From NCBI GenBank assembly GCA_024345305.1, contig BRON01000012.1, forward strand, positions 930,001 to 994,000: a DNA stretch of 64,000 nt, in the 5' to 3' direction. The notes under the pieces are model-generated. The model saw only the letters and a program-made list of their open reading frames with translations. It was not told the origin of the DNA and ran no database searches. This stretch comes from Mrakia gelida (Eukaryota > Basidiomycota > Tremellomycetes > Cystofilobasidiales > Mrakiaceae). Below are positions 55,164 through 64,000 of this stretch, in pieces. Position numbers and translations under genes: made by a program. The stretch's first letter is position 1; each line of letters opens with the position of its first letter.

Positions 55164-56613
55164 ATGGCGAAACCCGACTGGCGCAAAGATCTGGAGAAAT
55201 GGGTTCAAACTCTCTCACCAGAGTCTATGGCTCATACGTTCCGACTTCTACCAGGTCAAGACCCATCGCCGTCCAAGTCTTCTCCCGCTCACTTCAAGTC
55301 GATGAAGGATTCGGTGAGCTCGACCTCCTTCATCCTTCCTCTTTCTTTGCTCTTCTCGGTCGCTGACTCGCTTCGAACTTTCTTCGTGATACCTCTAGCT
55401 CTCGTACGTAACTCACCTTGACGCCGCATCAAGTCAGGAGCTCTGGGTGAGCTGGCTCCGCTCTCGTCTCTCGTCCTTCGCAAACGAGGGAGCTCAAAAC
55501 TCTCCCTTCTCTTTCTCTTCTTCCCCTCCTTTCCTCCACTCACCCTTCATCCTCCCATCGAAATCGCGTGTACTCACGCTCGGACCGAAGTCGGAGCGAG
55601 ATGGCTTCCTCAGATTGTCGCGGCATTCCAGCTCTACCCCTTCTCGGTCACAGAAAACCAACACCTCGACCTCCTCAACGTCGTTCAAGAGACGTCTGCT
55701 TGGGCCGGCTACATGAGATCTCGTCACGGAGCTACCTTCCTCAAGACTGCTATGGAAGTGATGCTGGAGTCGAAGTACTTCAGTGAGTCGATATTCTCCA
55801 GGTAGCTTCGAAGGACGGCGTCGCTTTTTCGCGTCCCTCTTCAGCCCTCGCACATCCCCCTCCTCGTCGCTCTCTCGATGAACCTGACCGCCGCCCTCTC
55901 TCATCTCCCTCTCAGAACGGTTCGCCGACTTCTCCGTCCAGGACGTCTGCTTCGAGCTCGTCTACGCCATCAACTTCATCAACCTCGCCAAACTCTACAC
56001 GTTCGAGTTCCACTCCTCCTCCATCGCCTCCCTCCCCGAATCATTCGTCAACAACTTCGTCATCACCTTCACCAACCTCAACAACACTCTGCTTGATCAC
56101 GCCCTGAACCAAGGAGCTGGACGGAGGGATTGGGAGCGCCAGACGATCGGGCTGAAACACTGGAAGACGGAGTTCAGGAAGGAGACGAGTGTAGGGCTGC
56201 CGAAGGACTGTCCGGACTGGAGATGTTGCTCGGGAGGGTTGATTCAGGGGTGCAAGAAGCAGGGAAAGGGTCTGATGGCTTGTGGGAAGGTGAGTCGAGC
56301 TCCGAACGAACGAGGACGCGTCGAACAAACTTGGACCGAACGAGCTCGAGCTGACTTCTTCCCTTCTTGGCAAATTGTTCCCCGTTCTTTTTATGCAGTG
56401 TCGATCAGTGTACTACTGCTCAGCAGGTAAGTCCTCGTCTCTATGATCCCCATCCTCTCAAGCTCGCTGTTCACTGGCGAAGGCGAAACTGACCCGACGC
56501 ACATCTTCCTCTCGTCTTTCCCTCGTTCCTCTCCCCTCCCAGAGCACCAGAAACTTCACTGGAAGCAAGGCCACAAGGCTCTCTGCTACAAACCTGTCTT
56601 TCTGGATGCATGA
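55164..56613 (+). CDS. MYND zinc-finger protein (one junction unresolved)
   Basis: The ATG at 55164 opens MAKPDWRKDLEKWVQTLSPE. Exon 2 (55399-55446) reads LSYVTHLDAASSQELW. The next clear coding is WLPQIVAAFQLYPFSVTENQ, HLDLLNVVQETSAWAGYMRS, one base out of phase with exon 2, so the splice there is unresolved or there is a frame break. Then RFADFSVQDVCFELVYAINF and, at the C-terminus, a MYND finger: CPDWRCCSGG, CKKQGKGLMACGKCRSVYYC and HQKLHWKQGHKALCYKP, spread over three exons with GTGAGT and GTAAGT donors. It ends at TGA 56611-56613. MYND domains bind proline-rich partners, often in transcription or chromatin complexes. The N-terminal domain is unfamiliar. The ATG faces the divergent F-box gene 126 bp away. 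Confidence 0.65.
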
Positions 56614-56973
56614 AGATTTTCTCCGTCCCCCAACGACCTCCGGACACGCCCGAAAGCGCGCAAATTCTTCCCTTTGATTCTTCGACGCGTCGCTCGCTTT
56701 GGAACAGATTTTCCGGAGGCGAACGAGAATCTCCTCCAAGGTCCCAGCTCCTGCTGATGGCGGAGATTCTGCCCCTGTCAGAAGGGAGAAAATATGAGCT
56801 GAACGTGCCCGTGCTCTCGCCCCGTTCAAATCAAGCTCGCCATTCGAAACTCGTGCGACTTTGGGATCTGCTCTCTCCCTTCCTCTCCTCCTTCTCTTCC
56901 CCAACACCCTCCATCCCCTCCCCTTCCCCCTCCTTCCCTTTCACCCCCTACCCTTCCTTCTCTCTCTTTCAAC
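56614..56973. promoter_or_regulatory. MYND gene 3' flank and S-adenosylmethionine synthetase upstream region
   Basis: Strong CT-rich leader (CTCTCCCTTCCTCTCCTCC, 56870-56970) before the ATG, as in highly expressed fungal genes. No gene is seen. Confidence 0.4.
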
Positions 56974-59195
56974 ATGGTTGCCAACGGAACTGCTCGACCT
57001 ACCCTCCCCCCAGGCCAGTGAGTACCTTCCTCCCTCGAGCTAGCGAGCTCGCTCGTCCGTGCTTGCGCTCTCTTTTTTTTGAGCCAGCGAGCTGACCCTT
57101 TTCCTTCTGCTCCCTCTGCTTCCCTTCTTCAGCTTCCTCTTCACCTCCGAGTCCGTCGGAGAGGGCCACCCTGGTGCGTACATCCTGCTAGTTGCTTTGT
57201 TTGCGATGGAAAGAGGGGGATGGGAAAGGAGGAGAGCTTGGAAGGATGGGAGGAAGGAAGCGAGGGGACGTGTTGGCTGACCTTCTTTCATGGCTCTCCT
57301 GCTCCTTCCAATCACCTTCAGACAAGATCTGTGATGCCGTTTCCGACGCCGTCGTGAGTATATACCTCTCTTACCTCTTCGTTTCGCTCTCTCGAGCTAG
57401 TTTGAGCTCTGAACGAACGGCGTTCTGACACGTCCTTTCCGCTTTGGTCCTCTTTTCACCTTTCCCTCCTCCTCGTCCATCTTCCCTCCTTCGCCATCTC
57501 TTTTAGCTCGACGCCTGCCTCGCTCAGGACCCTTGGTCCAAGGTTGCTTGCGAGACTGCTGCCAAGACCGGGTAAGTCTCTACATCTCTTCCTTCCCATC
57601 TTTCCCCTTATCTTTTTCTCTCGCTCGCTCGCTCGAACTCGTTCGATTCTCTCCGAGGGCTGACACGTTCTCCGTCTCTTCTTCCTCTTCGTTCTCGCCA
57701 GTATGATCATGATCTTCGGAGAGATCACCACCAAGGCTCAGGTTGACTTCCAGGCCGTCGTCCGAAAGACCATCAAGGACATCGGATACGACTCTTCCGA
57801 GAAGGGATTCGACTACAAGACCTGCAACGTTCTTGTCGCCATCGAGCAGCAGTCGCCCGATATCGCTCAGGGACTCGACCACGGAGACCTCGAGAACCAC
57901 GGAGCTGGGTACGTCGTCTTCAGACTCTATACTATCCATTAGAGCTCAAGCTGACCTTTGTACTCCTTTTCTCCCTCCCACAGAGACCAGGGAATCATGT
58001 TCGTCCCGACTCTCGTTCGCGGCCAGCGCATCTCCTCTCCCTTTCCCTCGCTGACCTCGCTTCCTCCTTCCTTCTACCTCTCTCTAGGTTCGGATACGCT
58101 ACCGACGAGACTGAGGAGCTCATGCCCCTTTCCATCATGCTCGCTCACAAGCTCAACGCCGCCATGGCCGCTGCTCGACGAGACGGATCCCTCGGATGGC
58201 TTCGACCCGACTCCAAGACTCAGGTCACCGTCGAGTACAAGAAGGACGGAGGAGCTACCATCCCCGTTCGAGTCGACTCCGTCGTCATCTCCACCCAGCA
58301 CGCTGAGGAGATCACCACCGAGGACCTCAGGGCTGAGCTTCTCGAGAAGATCGTCAAGAAGGTCATCCCCGCCAACCTCCTCGACGAGCACACCGTCTAC
58401 CACGTTAGTTTCAGCTCTTACCTTTCAACATTGATAGCTAGAGCATAAGCTCACTCTTTCTCGTCCTCCCCTTCTTCAGATGCAACCTTCCGGTCGATTC
58501 GTTATCGGTGGACCTCAGGGTTCGTTCGCTCGTCTTCCATCTCCTCGTCCCTCCTTGCTCGTCCTCACCTCGCTGACCTTCTCCATCCTCTCTTTCTTCA
58601 GGTGACGCCGGACTCACTGGTCGAAAGATCATCGTCGACACCTACGGAGGATGGGGAGCTCACGGAGGAGGAGCTTTCTCCGGAAAGGATTGGTCCAAGG
58701 TCGACAGGTCCGCTGCTTACACCGCTCGATGGATCGGTACGTCCCTCTCCATCTTCGCTCCCTCTTCTTCTCGCCGCTCAGATGCTAACCTACCTCCTCG
58801 TTTTCTTTTCGTTTCGCTCAGCCAAGTCCCTCATCGCTGCCGGACTCGCTCGACGAATCCTCGTCCAGCTCTCTTACGCCATCGGTGTCGCGGAGCCTCT
58901 CTCCATCTTCGTTGACTCCTACGGAACCTCGAGGCACTCTGATGAGGACCTCGTTGCCGTTATCAACCAGAACTTCAACCTCCGACCCGGAGTCATTGGT
59001 TCGTTCCGATTCTACTTGTACTCACTCTTCGAGCTCGACGAGGAGCTGACTCCATTCGTTCGCTTCGATCTCACAGTCCAGCAGCTCGATCTCCAGAAGC
59101 CTCAGTACCAGGTCACCTCCTCGTACGGTCACTTCGGAAACCCCGCCTACTCGTGGGAGAAGCCCAAGATCCTTCGACACGACCTCAAGAACTAG
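56974..59195 (+). CDS. SAM2: S-adenosylmethionine synthetase (methionine adenosyltransferase)
   Basis: About ten exons from ATG 56974 to TAG 59193-59195, near 390 residues. Hallmarks are [40 protein letters not shown], the ATP loop [56 protein letters not shown], the lid/P-loop-like [20 protein letters not shown] and [20 protein letters not shown], ending [20 protein letters not shown]. Active-site His, Asp and Lys in these motifs are present. It makes SAM from methionine and ATP in the cytosol. The GDQG exon ends AT|GTTCGT, so the Met codon is split across the intron. The C-terminus is the usual HDLKN type. Codon use is strongly C-ending, as expected for high expression. Confidence 0.95.
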
Positions 59196-60080
59196 ATGCT
59201 CGACTCAAAATCGACTCTACTTCTTGTTTTCTCGGCTCTTTCACGACCTCGTTTCTCCTCTCTTTTGGGCCTCTCTCTTAGATCTTTCCTTCCCTCCCCT
59301 CCTCTCCTCTTTCACCTCCCTCCTTCTATCTTAGTCCTCGACCCACTACTTTAGTCTCAGGGTAACCAACCCCCTGGCGAGCTCATCCTCGCCGTTTACC
59401 TTCCCGTTTCGCTTTCTTCGCTCTTGACGTCCTCTCGCTCTCGCACTTATCGTTTTCTTTCCACGCCCCCCGCTATCTCTCTACCTCTGCATCGCCCCTC
59501 ACCCACTACACTCCTCTCGCTTGCTTTTCGCTTCTCCTTGCACGGTCTCTCGGTTCTCCAGTCTTCTTTCGTTTTTCTCTCGTGCTTTCGTCGTGTCTCT
59601 TCCATAAACTGTTGATACAACCACCCTAGCGCATTTTATTACATGGTTCAACACCGCAACAACCAACCCCCATCCCATCTTGCAAGCTCTCACTGTCTCG
59701 AAGAAGGAAGGAGAAGGAAACGGAAGGCGAATGAGGGAAGAGGGAGCGAGCGAGACGCGTCGGTCACTCAACTTTTTCTTTCTTTTCGAGGGTGTGAGCT
59801 GGCCGAGCGAGCAAGCAAGGGCAAAGGAGATAGGATAGCGAGAGAGTCGTTAAGGGCATCAAAGAACGAACCGAAGATAAGAGATATAAACCGAAGGGAG
59901 AACGAAGAACGAGAACGAGAAAACCTGCACACCAAAGAGAAAGCAATACGAACGAGACGAAGACGAAAGCACCCCAGATCTCCTCCCTCCCTTCCCTTCC
60001 CTTCCCTCGCACAGACCAGCCCAGCGACCGCCGCACCCTCCCACCTCGCCCACACCACCATCGAGCACATCACTCGCTCC
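59196..60080. other. Convergent 3' regions, no gene seen
   Basis: T/CT-rich after the synthetase stop (59210-59600), then A/GA-rich up to the next minus-strand gene's stop at 60081. ORFs here have no domain. Confidence 0.4.
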
Positions 60081-61005
60081 CTAGAACCCATCATCCTTCT
60101 TCGCCCAATCCCCAAACTGCAACGGTGTCCAAGCCCCTTCCTCCCTCTGCATCTGCAACGCTCTCTGCTCCTCCCCCTGCTGACTGATCCACCCTCCTCC
60201 CCCACTCGAATGCGACACCGGCAAACTCTGCGTAGGTCTCAACGTCCTCTTCATCGCTCTGATAGGCCTGTTGGCGAACGTCGAAGGTCCAGGAGCTTCG
60301 TGCGACGCTGGGAACATTGAGCTTCCCCCTCCTCCTGCTCCTGATCCAAACGCGGCGTACGGGTCTTGAGAGCCGTTGTAAGCTGCTGAGGGAGCTGAAG
60401 GGGGACCTGGGGAACGACGACGACGACGGGAGGGGTTGGTAGGGTCTGAGGAGGTGTCCATTGAGTTTGGTGGGGGAGGGGGGATGGAGTTGAAGGCGAG
60501 GGAACGGGCGGAGGAGTCGGAGAGGAAGGAGGTGAAGGAGGTTTGAGGATGGATGGGAGTAGGGGAGGTTGGGGGTTGGTAGGTTTGGAAGGAGGTCGGG
60601 GCGGTGAGGTAGCCTTCGTTGACGCCTGGAGAAGCAAAACAGAGAGAGAGGAGAAGGGAGTTAGGACGAGGGGAGAGGGGCGAGAGAGGGAAGGAGAGGA
60701 GGTCTCGGGAGGAGCGATAGGATGGGTTGAAGAGCTCACTCTTCCTGACTCGCATGCTCATGGCAGTCCTGTTCAAGCGCAGACCAAACCGAAGCGAAGA
60801 TCAGTATGCAGCTCTCCTCCAAGTCTCGTCGCTCCTACTCTCTTCCAGCTCGAGAACGAAGGGAAGGAAGGTAAAGGAGGAAGGGAGGGAAGTCGGCTCA
60901 CAGTCTCATCTGAGTGTCCGCATCAACGTAGGTTCCTGAGCCGTTCGTAGGAGCGTTCGATTGCTGGAACGCAGAGTTCGTGAACACTCGCTTGGGGATA
61001 GACAT
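60081..61005 (-). CDS. Ribonucleotide reductase inhibitor-like (Dif1/Spd1/Hug-type) small protein, tentative
   Basis: Exons 61005-60902, a 29-nt exon near 60,755 and 60625-60081 give 225 residues. The N-terminus reads MSIPKRVFTNSAFQQSNAPT. A short conserved-looking block, MRVRKSVNEGYLTAPTSFQT, spans both junctions and resembles the R.RK.VSEGY motif of fungal RNR-inhibitor proteins that bind or localise the small subunit. The rest is Pro/Ser-rich and disordered, with a C-terminal WTPLQFGDWAKKDDGF. Both introns have GTGAGC donors. The assignment rests on one short motif from memory, so it is tentative. If right, the protein would tune dNTP supply in S phase or after damage. Confidence 0.55.
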
Positions 61006-61397
61006 CTTTGTGGGTTTGAAGGAGGGGTTCTGGTTGGAAGGAAACTTGGACAGCGAGAGAGCGAGGGAAACGAGAGAGGCGTTTCGAGATTGCTGCGTTG
61101 GAGAAAGTAAGACGCGTCTCACGAACGAGGGTGGGTCGAAGAAAGTCGAGCCGTTCGAGGTAGGGAGTCAAATTTGCAGAGCAGAGAGTCACAGGTAAGA
61201 AGAAGCTGAACCCCTGCTCGAGGACCAGCAATGGCAGCGAAGAAGGGCAAAGCGAAGGAGAAGAAAAAGAGAGGCGCGCCAGTTCCTCCAATCGTCCTTC
61301 TTCCATCTTCCGATGCTTCGTTCTAAAAACTCTCTCGTATCTCCATTCATTCGTTTCACTGCACGAGCATCAAGCGTATGATCGTAGATCTGCTGAA
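61006..61397. other. Intergenic between two minus-strand genes
   Basis: 5' flank of the RNR-inhibitor-like gene and 3' flank of the HIT gene. No gene is seen. Confidence 0.4.
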
Positions 61398-62766
61398 TTA
61401 GAGCTTCTTCTTCATCTCGGCGAGGACGGCGGAGAGCTCGTCCTTGGTCTGCGAACGGAGGAACGAGGGAGGCAAAGGAGAGTCAGAAGGTGGGACCACA
61501 ACGAGGGAGGGAGAGACGCGTCTGAGAGGAAGGAGTACTTACGGGAGAGGAAGCTGGATGGCGAGAGAGGGAAGAGAGCAGGGAAGTCAGTGGAGGGAAG
61601 AGAGACGCGAGGGAGAGGGAGAGAAGAGACGAACTGGGCCAGCCGACGACCCTGAGGAACGCGACGACGCGAGGAAACGAACGAGGGAAAGCGTCAGCTC
61701 GAGCGTCTAGAGATGCACGTAAACGAAAAGAAGGGATGCTCACAATCCACTGTCGTTGCTGCTCGAGGGCTTGGGAATGATCTGCGAGCGAGAAGCGGAG
61801 GAGGGAAAGGAGAGTCGTCAGGTGAACGCCCGTGGCTTCGAGAAGCACCAGAAGAAAAGAGGAGAGAAACTTACATGAACGTGGACGTGATCAACCTCTT
61901 GGTGAGCGTTTCGACCGTTGTTCTGCGAGGATGAAGAGGGAGGAAAGGAGGAAGTCAGCGTCGACGTCGCCGAAGTGCGAGAACGAAGGCAGACGAGACG
62001 CGACTCGCCTGGAGGATGTTGCTACATCATCAGAGACAAGAAAGGTGCATCAGCTGCTGATCCGTTTGTGAGTTTATCATTGAGACAGCTTGGACGACGC
62101 TGGGAACGGATCTGCTCGCGAGGAGAGGGGAGATGGCGAGAGCGAGGAGGAGGGAGGGTCTGAGCTTGACTCACTAGTCCTCCGCTCCAGTGGCGATGGC
62201 AAGCTTCTTGGCAATCTACAGAGTCGAGCCCGTAAAGATAAAGGGGTACGGTCAGTCAAGTTATTGAGTTGTTGAGGTGAGGAAGGGACTGACGGGCAGA
62301 AGATCAGCGAGGTACTCGTCAGGCAACTGGTGAAGCTTGACGGCGTGGTACTTGGGGATGACGAGACAGTGACCTGTCGAGGAGTGGTACGAGCAGCCTA
62401 GTCAGTACCCGAGGTGGCGAAATATCCACAGAAAGGACTGGAGAAGACGAGAGAACGAAGAGATGGTCGCTCCATCTCCGTCGAGCTCAACATCTCCTTC
62501 CTTCCTTTTCCTTCATTCGCCTCGTCTCAAAATCCCCTAGGTCTCGTAGCTTCTCCGAGATTGACTAAGCGGACTACTTACCCTTTGAGAGAGGTCCGAT
62601 GTCCAAGAAAGCGTACCTGGAAGAGAGGAAGGGAGGAGATGGTGAGCTCGGTTCAACTCGGGAAGGAGCAGACGTCGACGCACGAGAGGTCCGTCTCGAG
62701 GAGCTTGAGAGAAGGGATTTCTCCCTTGATGATTTTGCAGAACAGGCAGGTGGCAAGGGAAGTCAT
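61398..62766 (-). CDS. HNT1: HIT-family nucleotide hydrolase (HNT1/HINT type)
   Basis: About nine exons from ATG 62766 to TAA 61400-61398, near 145 residues. It reads TSLATCLFCKIIKGEIPSLK, SYAFLDIGPLSKGHCLVIPK, YHAVKLHQLPDEYLADLLP, NILQNNGRNAHQEVDHVHVH and IIPKPSSSNDSGLVVGWP, ending LSAVLAEMKKKL. HVHVH is the histidine-triad active site; CLFCKIIKGEIPS is the classic opening. It hydrolyses adenosine 5'-phosphoramidates and acyl-AMPs. Two exons are very short (13 nt at 62021-62009 and 11 nt at 61553-61543). The intron 62008-61923 has a GC donor. Despite this dense splicing the frame is perfect. Confidence 0.92.
61923..62008 (-). other. GC-AG intron in the HIT gene
   Basis: Exon CTCCAG is followed by GCGAGTCG; the branch is CTGAC and the acceptor CTCGCAG. 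Joining gives ILQNNGRNAHQE, the conserved HIT sequence. No GT donor fits. Confidence 0.75.
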
Positions 62767-62934
62767 TTCGGAGAAAGATGAGATGGTTGGTTGGGAAGGA
62801 GCTGGTCGTTGGGAGCAAGAACAAGAAGAGAGGGGCGAAATCGAGGAGGAGGAGGATGAAGAGGTGAGCTTTCGCTCCTTTTCTTGACTCCCATCTACGA
62901 CCTCCCTCCGGATCCACTCCCTTTGAGCGCTCAA

Positions 62935-64000
62935 ATGGTCCTCCCTTCCTCCTCTACTCCTCGAAGATTCTCCAACGAGATCTTCGCTCTCATCCTCGCT
63001 CAAGCGGACGCTGGGACGCTTGCGAGGTGCAGCCGAGTCTGCCTCGCCTTCCTCGAGATCTCAGGGCCGTTGCTCTATAGGGACATCGTTATCGACAAGG
63101 AGGGACAGATTCAGACCTTGTTTTGCGATCAGGTGGGCTTTCAAAGACCTTCTTATGGTGGAAAAGGGGCCGGGAGAAGGGCTGCAACGAGAGACAAGGA
63201 ACACTCGAGCTCACCATCCTCCCTCCCCTCCCTCTCTCTTCCCAGTACTCTCCCTCCTCCTCTGTCATCTCCCCTTACCTCTCCCTCTACCAAACCAAAA
63301 CCTTCACCATCCTCCATGAGGACTCCTCCCCGCTCAACCTCTCCAACTCCCGCTTCCCCAACGGCCTCCCCCTTCAAATCGACCTCCTCGCCCTCTCACC
63401 GACCTTCGTTCATCACGCCTCCAACGCGTTCGTCACGGTGCTTCTGGCCAGGCATATCAACCGAATGAAGACGTTCCTGTCTTTCAATCCGGTATCTTTC
63501 GTCAGCCGGTTCCCAACGACGAAGCCGTTTGCTGAACAGGAGGACGAGCTGGACGAAGGAGAGTCGATCTACCGATGGCAAGGCTTCGCTCTCCGTCAAG
63601 AGAAGGCTCATCGACCTCTTCCTTGGTCGAGGCTGGAGACGGTCCTCTACGACGGGTGCTACTTTGTATTTGGGACTTCGCTGAAGGAGTCTGGCCCCTT
63701 CACTCCCCTCTCGTTCCGGTCGAACTCGTCGAACGGGCTTCGAATCACCCGAATCACCTACGATCTCTCGTCGCTCGAGGACGCGATTCTCTTCGCCAGA
63801 GAAGCTTTCGTATACTTCGACGAGGAAACAGTCGAGGAAGGTGAGGTGTACTTTCTGGACTCGGGAGTTACGGTGCTCGAGATGGTTGTGAGGGATAAGG
63901 CGGTCGTGGAGGGGTTGAAAGACGCGTTGCTGGATGTCATCCCGGAACGGCATATCACGACGCTTTCAATAACCGTTCGAGCGAATAGGTGGTGGGTCCT
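62935..64000 (+). CDS. F-box-like protein, inverted paralogue of the gene at 53994-55037 (runs off window end)
   Basis: Exon 1 spans 62935-63132 and exon 2 starts at 63246 and is open at 64000. It begins MVLPSSSTPRRFSNEIFALI, then LAQADAGTLARCSRVCLAFL, EISGPLLYRDIVIDKEGQIQ. Exon 2 follows its paralogue closely (YSPSSSVISPYLSLYQTKTF, RLETVLYDGCYFVFG, IPERHITTLSITVRAN) and reads past the position where the paralogue stops. The intron (GTGGGC donor, CTCACC branch) is similar to the paralogue's along its length. The ATG lies 168 bp from the divergent HIT gene. The likely role is an SCF substrate adaptor. The 3' end is not visible. Confidence 0.75.

Noticed and set aside
12000..61600. Frequent ACGCGT (MluI cell-cycle box-like) palindromes in introns and flanks
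   Set aside because: About 25 by eye in 64 kb, close to what base composition predicts, and not concentrated upstream of start codons.
1..64000. Transposons, CRISPR arrays or viral insertions
   Set aside because: No reverse transcriptase, transposase, terminal repeats or array-like spaced repeats were seen; the only repeats are the short tandem ones listed.

Overview
The window looks like a basidiomycete fungal chromosome, most likely a Pucciniomycotina yeast of the Rhodotorula/Sporobolomyces kind. That placement is inferred from style and gene content; no search was run. The DNA is GC-rich by eye, and genes are packed on both strands and cut by many introns of roughly 50-130 nt. Introns start GTGAGT, GTAAGT, GTCAGT or, unusually often, GTTCGT. 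They carry a CTGAC/CTAAC branch point and end in (C/T)AG. I rebuilt most genes by hand by joining exons at these signals.

Layout. 1-3.2 kb: the end of a low-complexity protein and a broken SET-domain gene. 4.3-8.5 kb: complex I NDUFA1-like subunit, an F-box/LRR gene and a BTB gene. 9.3-14.5 kb: ribosomal eL36 and a TFIIIC zinc-finger/WD subunit. 14.8-22 kb: a second F-box gene and a 1,329-residue protein with a disordered N-terminal half and an MDR reductase-like C-terminal half. 22.7-27.5 kb: clathrin light chain, ribosomal eS12 and a small unknown protein. 28.2-30.7 kb: two head-to-head F-box genes, one with a stop at codon 8. 31.2-46 kb: Argonaute, class I histone deacetylase, NOB1 and AFG1-like ATPase. 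46.8-48.9 kb: three tandem copies of a tiny secreted four-cysteine peptide gene. 49.7-53 kb: a glycine-rich membrane protein and a tartrate dehydrogenase-type enzyme. 54-64 kb: an F-box gene, a MYND protein, S-adenosylmethionine synthetase, an RNR-inhibitor-like protein, an HNT1-type HIT protein and an inverted paralogue of the F-box gene.

Housekeeping genes splice into clean frames. Several accessory regulators (SET, F-box, BTB) carry frame breaks or stops, which points to a fast-changing F-box/BTB repertoire, or to base errors confined to those loci. The most interesting items are the secreted-peptide array (46.8-48.9 kb), which I do not recognise from any family and whose copies differ in which introns they keep, and a 2-nucleotide exon needed to keep the Argonaute PIWI frame. 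Argonaute keeps the residues expected for slicing and lies about 0.5 kb upstream of an RPD3-type deacetylase on the same strand, so RNA silencing is probably active here.

Coordinates for multi-exon genes run from start codon to stop codon and include introns. UTRs are not delimited.
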